A stretch of DNA of 64,000 nt from Brachionus rotundiformis (lineage: Eukaryota; Rotifera; Eurotatoria; Ploima; Brachionidae). This document shows, piece by piece, positions 1-12,560 of this stretch. Position numbers and translations under genes: made by a program. The stretch lies in assembly GCA_016802295.1 (NCBI GenBank), contig JAESIW010000200.1, positions 2,325,923-2,389,922 of the forward strand. The letters run 5' to 3'. A model generated the notes under the pieces. The model saw nothing but the letters and a program-made list of their open reading frames with translations, had not been told where the DNA came from and ran no database searches. How positions within the stretch are numbered: position 1 is the first letter of the stretch; each line of letters begins with the position of its first letter.

Positions 1-153
1 ACATTATTTAAAGACACTGCAAAGGTACCAAACTCGACAAAAAAAATATTCTTTCCAAACACATTCGGTTCAACAATGGGTGCCAGTCTTTGCAAACAAG
101 CAACCATCCACAGGCCTAAGCTCAAATCGGCGCTTAAACAAGTTCTAGTATGG
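1..153 (+). CDS. possible exon of an unidentified gene (partial at window edge)
   Basis: The first 153 bases are open in frame 1 and are followed directly by a good splice donor, GTAAGAG, at 154. The stretch is more GC-rich than its surroundings. The reading contains an internal ATG (76) that would start MGASLCKQ, a sequence resembling an N-myristoylation start, so this could be a first exon or an internal one. I do not recognise the protein and could not place a following exon. It might belong to a gene that begins left of the window, or be an alternative 5' exon of the GATA gene, although a phase-0 join to the 2998 acceptor there meets a stop quickly. Confidence 0.25.
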
Positions 154-354
154 GTAAGAGTTTAATTTTAGATAGTCAATTAATTTTCAAGAGGGCCCCT
201 AAAAACAACAATAATCCGTGTAATTAAGTGCTTATTTCTCTATGTATTTTTCATCGGTATTTTGACCGCATAATAAGTCAAGTATTCTAAAGCTAAACCA
301 TAAGCGAGTGTATGTGTGCGCTTTTGCTCAAAATTTCTAAAGCAAATATTTAAG

Positions 355-379
355 AATTTAATTTAATTTAATTTAATTT
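355..379. repeat. (AATTT)5 simple repeat
   Basis: Five tandem copies of AATTT are read directly in the sequence. Confidence 0.9.
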
Positions 380-908
380 GATGTTGGCCCATTGGCTTTC
401 AAAAGCTTTTAAATTTTAATTTGAAAAATATTTTATTCAAACACTCAAATAAACTCTCTAAATAACTTGTTTCTTAATTTTAAATGTTGATAGCATTAAA
501 TTCTATTTTTCAAGCTAGCTCTAATATCATCAAGAATATGATACAAGTGTTTGGAGTCTTTTTGCTATAAACGCGCTCATCATCAAATATCTTCTTATTT
601 TTTTTTTTAGTTTTTTGTTGGTTAAGTTTTGTGGTGTTTTTGTTTGCACTTGTCATTAGCATTTCTAGCTTTAGACTAAAAACAAATTGCCAAAGAGTCA
701 AATTTTATGCAATTTTAGACTTTAATCAGTTTAAAGCATTAAGCTATTTTTCTATTGACAAAAAAATTTGTCAAGTATTCTAAGCCTTGCCAACATCCAA
801 AGCCTGTTTCCTTTAGTCGAAATTAAGTCTAAAGTTTGCTGCACTCTTATCAAAGTCTATTAATTAAAACAAAAATGATCTCCAATATTTATTTTTTAAA
901 GTATATTG

Positions 909-932
909 ATTTATTTATTTATTTATTTATTT
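909..932. repeat. (ATTT)6 simple repeat
   Basis: Six tandem copies of ATTT are read directly in the sequence. Confidence 0.9.
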
Positions 933-2198
933 ATAATTTTGAAATTTTTATTCAGACACAATGTGCCATTAACCAAAATATATACTCTCTTTATTAGATT
1001 TTTTATTTTTCTATATTTTAAATCAAGCTTGTCAATTTTCTTATCTAAATTGGGCATACCTTTTTGCCATGAGAACTCACATCAAATGCTTAAAAATAAT
1101 TTATATCTGTGATTAATGCCGGGCATTTCGGAATTTCACGTCAATTATCATTTTCATCTCTTTCCGACGGTGACCCGAGACATAAATTTTATTTTATTTT
1201 TTTTTCTTTTTTTTTATTTTATTTTATTTTGTTGTTGTGCTAATAATAAAACAAAATTTATTATAGCTGTATTTTATTAGTTTATTGAAAAATATATATT
1301 CAATTGAATTTAATTTTAAAAATTATAATATATCTATTTTATTTTCAAAATATAGGTTCATTTGAATCATAAAATTTTCTAATTTTCAATTAAAGCAGCC
1401 ATAAATCATGCAGCTAGCTGGTTGTCGCCCATTTGTCGCAGAGCCCTTACTCTCAAATTAAGAAAATTAAAATGAATTTGTCGAGTTTAAATGAGCTTAA
1501 TTAGTTTCTTATTGGATAGATGATTAATTTAAAATTAAAATTATTTTTATTTTCATTGGTTTATAAACTACTCTAAACTCGACTCAACAAAAACAAAAGC
1601 ATCAAATCAACAATTTTAAATCGGGATAAATTTAATTTGAATTTGAAATTAGAGCCTTTTAATCAAATTCTCGACTACGTAAGTCAAGCCATCTATGGAA
1701 TATTAATTTTGTTCTTAGTCAAGCTTAGAAGTAGATGTTACGTGGAAAAAGTGAGCTCCGGGTGAGGACAGAGAGGGCGGTTTGCGGCCAGGCTAGGACA
1801 GGTATGCGCGCAGGTGACCCGCTTTGTGTCTATGGTCTAAAAGACATCTTTTCCAAGCCAAACATAAAACTGTTCTTATCTATATGTATATATTTTTTTT
1901 TTATCTCGAAGCACTTGAAGTTTTAATAAACACAGTCCAACTTGAAAAAAAGAATTGGTTTTGAAAAATTGTTTATTTATTTTAAAACCTAGAATTTACG
2001 TTTTTAGTTTTTGATTAATGAGAGCTCTAAAAAACTTAAAACGGTTTTTTTTTAATTGAAAAAAACTTGTCTTCGTTGAGCATCTCAGTTTATGGTTTTC
2101 GAGTTTTATCTCTTTTATGTTTTATATGTTTTAAAAAGCGCTCTCGTAGATCAATATTTAGCAAAAGGTAGAGCTTGATGAAAATTTAACATTTTTTT

Positions 2199-2214
2199 TC
2201 TCTCTCTCTCTCTC
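2199..2214. repeat. (TC)8 microsatellite
   Basis: A run of eight TC units follows a T tract upstream of the GATA gene. Confidence 0.9.
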
Positions 2215-3017
2215 GCTTTGCTTTTCTCTATATTTTTATTTTTTTTTGATTTTCTTATCACTAAGTCAACAAATAATTAAAAAATAAACATTTTATTATT
2301 TTCAACAACCACAACAACCAAAATTATTATTTAATAAAAAAATGAGAATTTTTCCATACAACCTTTTTTCTATTTTTCGATTTTTTCAAAATCGAGATAA
2401 GAGCTCACCGATAAGACTGAGCTAGCGAAAATATGACAATTCTAAATTAATGTTACTAGCTATATTTTGTAGATGATAAAGCTTTTATTTGAACAAGAAA
2501 TTCTATTTAACCAATTTAGTCAAAGATAATAAAATTTTTCAAAATTTATTTTTATCTTGTGACAAAATTTCAAAATTTAAGAAGAAAAAAAAGCACCATT
2601 TAAGAAGAGCGGATTATTATCTTGGAAAATAAAAATATAAAAAACTTCTAATTCTTCTAAATTAATATTTCAATTAATTTTAAAATAGAGCCATGCATCG
2701 ATTAGTCAAACTCAGAGCTAAATTAGACCTAAATTGCAATTTAATTAGGCTACAGTGTTGATATATACTAACTATTTGGCACAATATCTAATCTATAAAT
2801 TCAAATTTATCAAAATTTAAGGTTGATATTGGAAAATTAAATTGGTTCGTAGATAAATCTTAGTCGAGATAAAATAAGAAATCTTAACTCGTAGAACTAA
2901 TCTACATCCTTTTTGAAAATACCTTGTACTAATAAGACTTTATTTGATTTAAAATAGAACCAGTTCAGCCATCAGCCGAGAGAAAAAGCCAAGTCAGGTT
3001 GAGCAAGTTGTATTCTA

Positions 3018-6000
3018 ATGGAAATCGAGAGTTCATGGTACAAATTGAGTTCGACCAAGTGCTATTTAGAATCGAATCCATCCCTGCTTTCTTCATTGTC
3101 GCCTTCGTCACAGCTATCAAGCACATCGTTTGAGTCCTCGTTGGGGGATAAAATGGACAAGCAATCGAGAGTTTCACCTTCAAGCCGGCCGTCCGAAAGC
3201 GACCACAAGTCGCCAGATAACCAATCGTCCAGCAGCCAGACTATCAAAAACCCCAAGCCGGTCCATCCAGGCCAGTACTTGTCTGACGAGCCCACCGTCA
3301 ACGGCACCATTCTGAAGCAATACAATCTGCAGAATTTGATCAGCAATTCAAACCAGTTTAACCAAATGGGAAACAGTGATTTGTACGTAAATTCACAGAA
3401 TATAGCTGTTCACAATCTTCATCCAAATTCGGCCCATTTCTCCTATCCGCAAAATCAGTCGCAAAATTTTCCCAATCAATTTCACCAGTCGTCCCAGATG
3501 AGCTTTGCCAATGTAAACAATGAAATTAACAGCGACGAATCGGACGACGAACGAAACCGATTCAAAAGTTCCAATAGTAAATTATATTTTTATTTTTGTG
3601 TCATAGATTTAAGAAATTAATTTGATAATTTTATTTTTGAGAGAATTGTTTGAAAAAAAAATATACAGATAGAAATAAGTTTAGTTCTACAGTAAAATAA
3701 AAAAAAAAAAGATTAAAAAAAACTACTTGAAGTAAAATTTATAATTTAATTTTTCAAATATCTAATCTAAAAAGGCTCTTTTTTAAAATAGAAAAAAAAG
3801 GTCAAAAAGGGAAATAAATTTATCTCTTATCTTTAAAATAGCCTACAAATAATTCAATTTAAATAATTAAAAGAAGTTTATTATAGTTTTGAATTCAATC
3901 GTATTAAAAATACTTTAAAATGGTACAAAATATTAATTAAATAATAATTCATATATTGTTTATTTAGTTTATAAAATCTTTAAAACTCGAATAAAACTGT
4001 ATATGATAAAAAAAGTCACAAGAACATTTTGCGTTTTATCTCTTGTTTTTAGTTTTATCTAAGTAAAGAACTTGTTAGATTTAATAAAAAAATTGTCCAC
4101 ACATTAAATAGATTTTTATTTTTAATAAGTAATCAATCATTATCAATCATTATTGTCTAATTTAATTTTGATAATTGTTTTCTTTAAGATTATACTTCTT
4201 TGACAAACTATAGAATGCAATTTACAAACTCAAACTCTAGTCATCCGTACAATTTACACCATCACCCTCTGGTGCCATTTTCAGAGCTAAATTTTGATGA
4301 AGAAAATTTCAATGTTCAGTCCGGAAGTGGTCAAATACAGATCTCGAATGTGAACCATTTTCAAAGATATCATTTAAGAACAAACGAGTCCGACAACAGT
4401 TCATCATCAAACAACCCAACTAGTTCAGTACCAGCATTCATCTATCCAAATAAGAATGAAAATTATCAGCACCATTTATCCCAAGTTCATTCAAATGCCT
4501 ATCCATCGTCCACAATTCCTCAACTAATTCTCAATCCAAATCAATCAAACCAGCAGTTTGGTTTAAGTTTAAATTCACAGCCAAACTCGTTTGGCTATTC
4601 GTTTATGTCCCAAAATTTGGTAGACATGCAGTCAAACCACATGTCAACATACCAAAACTCTTCTAATCAGAATAGTGTTTCATCTAGTAGCGAACAAACA
4701 AATTTTCCTTTGGCTGCACGTCTTGGACATAATTTGCATCCACAGTTGCTGACTGACTCGCGTCCTTCCTATCACCACATTGACGATAGAGAAGACCTAA
4801 ACAATATGAATCTAAATAATAGTGATTCAATAATTAACAAAACGAATAATTTTCATAATAGTAGCCTTAAGTCAAGTAGTGGTATAAAAAATAATGAACC
4901 ATCGGCAAACCGAAATTCTTGGTCTCCTAAAAGCATTCCGTCCAACTTTATCCAAGAGAACCAATCAAATCAATTGGGAAATAATGGTAATCAAAAATTA
5001 AAACTGAAAAAAAAATTAATTTTTAAAATAATTTTAGATGGTTTCATTCCTGATTATACAGAGGGACGCGAGTGCGTCAACTGCGGAGCCATATCGACAC
5101 CGTTGTGGAGACGAGATGGTACTGGTCACTATTTGTGCAATGCTTGCGGTTTATATAGCAAAATGAACGGCGCCAATAGGCCCGTAAAACAACCAAGAAG
5201 AGTTGTAAGATTTAAAATAGAAAAAAGGAAAAAAAATCTTTATTTTTCTTAATTTATGTAGTCTGCTACGAGAACCCGAAGTGGTCTAGAATGTGCAAAT
5301 TGTCATACGGCTATAACAACATTGTGGAGGCGGAACAATGATGGCGACCCAGTGTGCAATGCATGTGGTTTATATTTCAAGCTTCATAATGTGAACCGAC
5401 CCATAACTATGAAAAAAGATGGCATTCAAACAAGAAAAAGAAAAAAAAATTCCACAAGTCAGTCAAATGCTCCAAGTTCAGCTGATTCTTCAAAAAATAA
5501 GTCTCAAAAATTGAAAAAGCCAAAGACAAGTTCCCCAACCGGAGTCCAAACTTCACCACATTTGCCAAATCAAATGTTTTCTAACAACATAGTTCCCATG
5601 GGTCAGACGAATTTTTTCAATCCAATGAATCAAAATGACGAATACCAGTCAAACAATTATGAAAACCATGTAATGATCCCTACAGTATTGATCAATCAAA
5701 TAAACATGCCTCCATCAGAAATAGGACAAAATTATCACATGAATCAGTATGGTGAGCATTTAAAACAGGACCAATCTGCATCTCCTATGACCGATTCTAT
5801 CTATTTGCCTAAACATCAAATTGGTATTTCGAGCCATTTAGTCCAAAATCCGTCTCAAATGATCAATGATTCTTTGAGTGAAAATGTGAAGATTGAAAAT
5901 GGTACTTATTTTCAACGGATTGAAAAGAGTGAACCAAGTGAGAATAAATATGAATCAAATAGCCATTTGAAAAGTGAAAAAAATGAACCTGAAGTTGGTA

Positions 6001-6365
6001 ATGTTGTCCAAAGCAAAAGTTCATTAGATTGTATGTACGAACAGAAAACGAGTCTAGCTGATATGATCAAGACTGACATCAAGAATGAGGAAATGGATAA
6101 TGAAAGCTCAGTTTTGAAAGAAAATATCTACAGCGAAGACTCGGAAAATTTGACTAGTAGAGACAATTTTCCAAATATCAAGTCTTCTGTGTCAGACAGT
6201 GAATTAAATGAACAGAAAAGTGAGAATTATCAAGTTTTTAAGAAATATAAATTATCAGAGAGTCAATATGCCAACGGAAGAGTATCCGATTCTAGTGATG
6301 GTTTTATACGCAACGAAAAGTTAATTAGCCAAAGTGATTCGAGTGTAAAGCAAAAAACCGATTAG
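3018..6365 (+). CDS. GATA-type zinc-finger transcription factor, GATA1/2/3 class
   Basis: Sequence-specific nuclear transcription factor that binds WGATAR sites. Four exons give 875 aa: 3018-3576, 4189-4986, 5038-5204 and 5262-6365. The ATG at 3018 is preceded by an in-frame stop at 3000. Residues 1-450 are low-complexity Ser/Asn/Gln/His-rich with an acidic patch SDESDDERN. The N finger (Cys465, 468, 486, 489) reads ECVNCGAISTPLWRRDGTG, and the C finger (Cys519, 522, 540, 543) reads LECANCHTAITTLWRRNNDG, followed by a basic tail with TMKKDGIQTRKRK. Two fingers joined by a short linker across an intron are characteristic of animal GATA1/2/3, and I cannot separate these paralogs. The C-terminal 300 residues are disordered and rich in Ser/Asn/Glu. 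Intron 1 is unusually long here (612 bp). Intron 2 (4987-5037, 51 bp) is free of stops and in frame, so retention would add 17 residues just before the N finger. Confidence 0.93.
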
Positions 6366-7903
6366 AAAAAGTATATCCGCTACAAGTCTAGTTGTTTAAT
6401 GTATAAAAATTGGACTAATTATTTTAAAGTCTTTAATTATTATGTACTTGATTTTAAATTTTATTATTTTTTTTTAAAATAAAAATTTTCCAAATTGAAT
6501 TCGATTTATTTCTCATTTGTTACAAAAATTATTTATTCATCAATTTTAATAGGAGATTTTTTGTTTCTTTAATAAAATTTAAAATAAAAATATTTAGAAA
6601 AATTGAAAAAAATCAACTTTTTTTAAGATTGGAATTATATTTAAAACGATTTCATTAGATATCATTTTATGAAAATTAATATAAATAAATACTTTCTTAA
6701 TTAAATTGAAAAAAAAATTAATTTTGTTATCTTTTTTAAATGATAAAAAGATTACAATTAAGCTGAAAATTAGAAAAAAGTTAATTTGAAAATTTGTTAT
6801 ACTTTGAAACTTAATTTTTTAAAACTTTTTTATATTTTTTGTAGCTTCATACCTCAATTTTTATTAGCCATAGCTAAAACTCTACATTACACTATCTAAC
6901 TTAGAATTAAACTTGGCTAAAATATTTTCTAAACCAAGTTTAATTCTTAAAATTATTTTTCTTTCCATTTATGTTCAGTCAACTTCCAACTTCTTATAAT
7001 CATCATCACTATCTACTAGTTTTTACAGGTGGTTGAAAGCTTAAAGTATTAAGAATTTTAAGTTTTGATTTATATCACTTTAATTAATAATTAATCATAT
7101 TAGTTAATGAAATAATACAGTACCTGCTCTTTTTAATCTGAAATCATATCGCAAAAGGAAATATAAAAGATTAGTTTTTTTATACCAGAATTACCTAATT
7201 CTCTTAAGACGACTTCTTAGTAATTTCTACATCAAGTCATTCCTATCTAAACAATTATAATAAATCTTTTAAAATTTATTTTATAAATAAACTTAAATTT
7301 AGATAGTCCTGCATTAACTGTTAAATTTTTTACTTAATTTCAAATTCAGATTAATTCAAGAATTAGTTTCTTATCTAGCATAATTTTTATTTTAATTTTA
7401 CGATCAAAAAATAAGATGTATCAGTAGATTAAAAAATAATAACTTGTTGTTAAATTAAAATTTATTAATTTATAGAAAAAAAATATTCAAAACATAAAAA
7501 AATAGCTTTTAAAATCTCTAAAACTTCAAGTCTCTCAAATTTTATTTATTTAATAAAATTTTTTCTTAATTTTTTTACTCCTTATTAATGACTAATAATT
7601 ACAAATAAATTATTATCTTCATTAAAATCATATAAACAAAAGATTAAGAGATTTTTGTTTTGGAAAAAATTAAACATTCAAAAAATAGATATTTTGTTAA
7701 ATAAACTTTCGTTTAAAATACAATGAGCCTTTTTCACAGAAAATTATTTTAAAGCCTCGTACCTTCGGATTTACAGAATTGAAAAAAGTTGGAATCCAAA
7801 ATATGATAGAATTTAATATAATCATTTTTGACACACAAACAATGTTTATTTAATAAATATAACTACTTTATAAAATTTATGAAAGTGATGAGCTAGAATA
7901 AAT
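6366..7903. other. intergenic, convergent GATA/Elongin A 3' flanks
   Basis: About 1.5 kb of AT-rich sequence between the stop codons of two convergent genes. No exon, RNA gene or repeat was recognised. It contains the 3' UTRs, including an AATAAA near 6478. Confidence 0.6.
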
Positions 7904-9656
7904 TTATCTTCTACTAGTTGTCTTTTTAATCAATTTCATTGTGGCTCTCATTCCTTGAGACATTGCTGGAGCGGAAATTGCCGGTTTTCGAGGACCACTG
8001 GCATTACCACCTTTTATACATTTAAATAATTTAAAACTAAGATTAGCCATAGCTACCTCTTCTGTCAGATGAATCATGAACTATTTGTCTAACAGGTGCA
8101 TTGGATGAAGAGATTGATTTAAATTTTGACGCTGCTGCCGAATGAGATAAAGTTGTTGATGAGCTTCTTGCAGTCGATGCTACAAATTTGACTGTAGCAT
8201 GTTTTGTCTGTCTTTCTTTAGGCTTTTCTGCTTGTTTTTTTGAAATTAGGTCTCGGGCACGCCGGAATTTTTCCTCACGTTCATCTAGTTTTCTCTAAAT
8301 TCGAATTAAATATTTGTTAATTAAATAAAAAATTAAATAAATACATAATAGAGCTCTCGCCATGTTTCATCCTCTGAAAGCTCAACCTTTTTAAATTCTT
8401 GTTCACACAATTTTTTCCACAATTCATCGGTATCCGATTGCAAATTCTTTTAAAATTAAAAATCAAGATAATTTTTATTTTCTTTATTTTTTGTATTATT
8501 AAATAAAAAAAAGGATAAATAAGTATAAGAGAAATGTAATTTAGACAACAATCAACTTACTGGATTGTAATACTCTATTGATTGAAGTTGTTTGGCTGAA
8601 GCTCTTTCCAAAACTCGTTTTATCAAGTCGTATGGCACCGGATAAACGCTTTCTTTGTGATGATCTTAATTTTTTGTTTGTTTAAGTTTAAAATTAAGCT
8701 GTGCAGTTTTAAATTACTGTAAGATAATATTCGCAAGTGAAGTTCGTCAAGATTTTCTATTAAAACTTTAGATGCTAAATCAAAAAGTTTGCCAACTTGG
8801 AACGTGGCACCTGTCTGATTCGTTTTGCGTCCAGTGTACAATGTTCGTTTGCTGTGTTTATTCTTCAAGATTTTGGACAATGCTTCATCATCATCTACTT
8901 GGTTTATTGGTTTTAAGCCATCCACTTTTGGTATTAAATTGGAATTCACAGACACATTGGGTACATTTCTTGACTTAGGAGCAAATTCACTTGAAGGAAG
9001 TGCTTCTGTAGACACAATGTCTTCCAAGCGAGCAGTTGGCATTGGAACAATTACTGACTTTTCGTCGTCTTTTTTGGTTGGATTAACAGAATTCTTTTCG
9101 CTAAATGTCTGTATGGTACCATTTAATTTGGGCTTTTTTGCTGTATTTTCTGCTCCTTCAACAAACGATCTTTTTTTCTCGTTACTCTCTCTTTTTTCCT
9201 GGATAATATTTGACTTGGTATTTTCTACATTGACTTTCTCTGCCATCTGGGTCACAATATTCTTCCATTTTTTGATTATTTTTTCTGCTTTGTGACTAAA
9301 ATTCGGATCGTCTTTTTTCTTAAGACTTTTCAAACAGTCTACAATTTCACTTCTCTAAATTTTTTATAAAATTTAAATTAAATTCTTAGATTGAAATTTT
9401 TCGTCACCTTTAATATTTCCAAGTTTACATTTTCTATGTTATTTAATTCATTCAGATAGGCTTTAATCTGAAGGAAAATATGGTCATATTTTATTTATGA
9501 TAGAGGCTGATTAGGTCTAATTTAAGTCCAAATCAGCCTTTGAAATTAGCCAATTACTTTTACTATATCTCTGGTTTGAGAATGTTTGTCGAGTTGTTTT
9601 TTAATTTCGGAGAGTTTGTCGAATAGTTTTGTCTCGGTCATTTTGGTTTTGATCAT
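7904..9656 (-). CDS. Elongin A, transcription elongation factor B subunit
   Basis: Stimulates RNA polymerase II elongation and, with Elongin B/C, can act as a ubiquitin-ligase substrate receptor in the nucleus. Seven exons give 448 aa: 9656-9558, 9467-9408, 9354-8718, 8664-8561, 8446-8345, 8294-8057 and 8010-7904. Residues 1-95 form the TFIIS N-terminal (LW) domain, with VDCLKSLKKKDDPNFSHKAE and KIIKKWKNIV. A disordered Lys/Ser/Asn-rich middle follows. The Elongin A module begins with TLYTGRKTN and KLFDLASKVLIENLDEL, then VPYDLIKRVLERASAKQL and TDELWKKLCEQEFK, and a basic C-terminus. The order and spacing match Elongin A and exclude TFIIS, which has a C-terminal zinc ribbon instead. At 448 aa it is much shorter than human Elongin A (about 770), mainly in the linker. 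The BC-box position that is usually Cys is Ala here. An alternative start lies five codons downstream at 9641. Confidence 0.9.
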
Positions 9657-10569
9657 TAATCATTAACTTTTTAAATCAATTCTTTCATAATAATTGAAAT
9701 TGATTTATTTAAATTATGAAATACTTTGATCAAAGTTTGGATTTAAGTAAAATTTAAAAATATGAAACCAAACTATGCAAGTGGATGCTTTAAATTTCGT
9801 TTTTTTATATATTCATTTTATAATAATATTTTAATTTCTAAACAGCTGATATATTTTATTTAATATAAGAAAAATACATAGTAATATTAGTTTTTATCAT
9901 TGTAATAAATTATTTAAATTTTTTAAGTGTTGAATGTGTGCATATATATTTTTTAAAGGCTTTCTCGTTTCCAAATAAGGAACATTCATTATATCTTTGA
10001 CATGAAAAAACTTATTCTCATTGCTATACATCGAAAGTTTTATTTTTAATTTATTGTATCTATTTTAAATACAATAAATAATTGAATAGTTTGTATTCAA
10101 AAATTATGCCAAAAATTATTTTACATATAAAAAATAGGCAAATAAATTTTAAATTTTGCTCAATACGACCCTTTTTTTGCCTTAGAAATTTACATTTAAA
10201 CTCTTGATATTTTTAGATTTTAGCTAAATTTTTAAGTTTAAACTTAAATTTTTTTGCATTAGTATAATGATTCCAATTGCTTAAATCAAAAATTTCATCA
10301 GAAATATTCACTTTGATTTATTTTTTCTTTAATTTTCTTATTTGTGACTAGAATATATATTTGAAATTTAAACTTTGTTTAAACTGTAAAGTAAAATGAT
10401 CAAGGAAATATTTTTATAATTATTTATCATTTTTTACTTTTCTGATTTAGTAATATATCGCCTATAAATTAAAAATACAGTTCTCTTCATAATTTCAAGG
10501 CTTTTCAAAGCGAATTTTGAAAATTCACTGAAAAATTTTAAGCAAAGTAATATATGTTAAGTTATTTCT
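9657..10569. other. AT-rich intergenic DNA
   Basis: This presumably contains the Elongin A promoter. I see no coding exon, RNA gene or repeat. Confidence 0.5.
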
Positions 10570-11613
10570 ATATCACAACAAGTCGTGCTTGGCGAAGCAA
10601 AGTCAGAATGGGCTGAAGTCACAAGTGGGGTTCCTCAATGTTCTGTCCTCGGTCCCATTTTATTCATTATATGCATAAATGATTTACTTGAGAGTATCCA
10701 TAACAGCTCATAAGCGTGCGCCGATGACAACAAGATTATAACCACAATAGTAGATTCTTCCTCTAGCCACAAGTTACAACTCGACATTGATAATATATGT
10801 AAGTGGTCACGAGACTGGTCTGCTCAGCTTAATGTCGAGAAATGTAAAGTTGTCCATTTTGGTCGCAACTACTCAAAGCATAATTACAAAATTGAGTCAT
10901 TTCCACTTAATAAATCAGTATGCGAAAGAGATATCGGTATATATTTCAAAAATGATCTAAAATGGGACACACAAGTAACATATGTCACAGCTAAAGCTAA
11001 TAAGATTCTGGGTATGTTGAAGAAATCGCTTAGATATCCCAATGTTAATAACATTAAACTACTGTACACTTCAATGGTCAGACCTAACTTAGAATACGCC
11101 GTAACCTCATGGTGCCTTTACCTAAAAAAAGATATCGATATGATAGAAAAGATTCAACGTAGAGCAACTAAGTTAGTTCCAAATTTAAAGCACCTTTATT
11201 ACTCAACACGCTTATTCTATTAATTAAATTCGGCCTGACGGACCTAACTATGAGAAGACTGCGAGGAGATCTGAGCCAGTTGTTTAAGTTAAATAATAAA
11301 ATTGAGTTAGTTTAGTTTAGAAAAGGTTAAACCTATGGTCAAAGTGGTCAAGTATATGATTTAAGAAGGCATTGAAAGACTCTACGTTGTGAACAGATAA
11401 AAACTGTTCCTCGCTTTCCATTTTTTTACAGATAGAGCTGTACATATGGAACCAATTACCGGATGAAATAGTTAGCGGAAAAAAGTTGAATATTTTTAAG
11501 TCGAAATTAGATGCTTGGCTTGTGAAGAAAGAAGCAACTGCTATAGCTCATTAGAACTCTGCTCGGGTATTTTTTTTTCCGAGTTTCAGTTTAACTTACT
11601 ACTACTACTACTG
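10570..11613 (+). mobile_element. 5'-truncated non-LTR retrotransposon (LINE), reverse-transcriptase C-terminal part, degenerate
   Basis: Translation in shifting frames gives the classic reverse-transcriptase blocks: SGVPQCSVLGPILFIICIND, then ADD in CADDNKI (the catalytic YADD-like box, altered), then LNVEKCKVVHFGR, RDIGIYFKNDLKWDTQV, LLYTSMVRPNLEYAVTSW, IQRRATKLVP, LRGDLSQLFK and IWNQLPDEIVSGKKLNIFKS. Stops and frameshifts interrupt it (for example a stop before CADD), so it is dead. Only the 3' part is present, as expected from 5' truncation on insertion. It ends in a short (ACT)n run at 11595-11612, like the 3' microsatellite tails of CR1/jockey-type elements. The longest intact frame is 11014-11223. 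Confidence 0.85.
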
Positions 11614-12047
11614 TAAAACAGAATTAGATAAAAATCAGATAATGTTTTTTGTCGAACAAGAACTTCTAAAAACTTCAAATCTCTATGAATCTTAATTTCT
11701 TTTATAATTACAAGAAATTGAACTCTTGGATATTTATTTAATACAAGAAGCAGCAAACGAGTCATTTTGACAAAAAATTTAAATCATCAGTTTTCAGGCA
11801 CATTTAATTAAGAATCAATCTTTTATGAATGATGTAGATTTTATCTTTGTATTTGAAAAAAAGTTTGATATAAATAAATATACAGTAAAATTACTACAAA
11901 TATTCAATAAAATTTTCGAATTAAAAGAACACGAAAAATTGTGTATCTAGTGTTTAACACTTTTGATTTTATTCATATTTTTAAAATAATAATAATCAAA
12001 TTCAATTTTTTAATCTGTGCCAGAACTAGGGGTTTTTTTCCAATTTG

Positions 12048-12560
12048 AAAAAAATTGCAACAAGGTACATAACTGATGAAGCTAAGTGGCTAATCGTTTC
12101 ATCCTACAAACTTAAATTATTTTATGAACGAAAAGCCAATCTTTACAGGGTTTCTCTTAATTGTATAAGTAAAACCATTTCAAATAATTATAATTCAGGC
12201 TCAATTAAGAAGTGGTAACATTCAGGACAAAGAAGAATTTGAAGTAGAAGAGACGATGTTTTGCTTTGTCTTATTCGTGCTAATCAAATACTTTTAAAAA
12301 AAATGAAAGTCATTTGGAAATATTTATTTTATTTTTTTTTTATTTATTTAAAATAAATATTAAGACAAACAATAAAAAAAAAAGACTAAGTCTGGCAAAG
12401 AAATTGGCAGGACAGTTACGATTTCAAGAAGACTAACCTAATTTGGATCAGATTCTTTAGATAGTAAAAAAAAGCCCTTGTTTTCAGTACAAGAAAAGCG
12501 ATCAAAAATAAACTTATGTAAGAAATATGTACATTGGTCATTTCAGCAATGGTTTTAAGT
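12048..12560 (+). mobile_element. decayed Tc1/mariner-like transposase
   Basis: Frame-broken translation shows the N-terminal helix-turn-helix region of Tc1-like transposases: DEAKWLIVSSYKL, RVSLNCISKTISN, GSIKKW, SRRDDVLLCLIRAN. After an AT-rich insertion it continues with TVTISRRL and then EKRSKINLCKKYVHWS followed by QQW. This order matches the paired HTH and the start of the catalytic domain. Stops and frameshifts abound, the catalytic DDE part is missing, and no inverted repeats were identified. Confidence 0.6.

Larger units (their letters stand above)
154..3017. other. AT-rich non-coding DNA upstream of the GATA gene
   Basis: No gene is supported here. It holds simple repeats (AATTT)5, (ATTT)6 and (TC)8, a GC-rich patch at 1735-1840 that stands out from the AT background and may be an untranslated exon or regulatory element, and GATA-core sites near 2395 and 2410. 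It probably contains the promoter and 5' UTR of the GATA gene. Confidence 0.5.
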
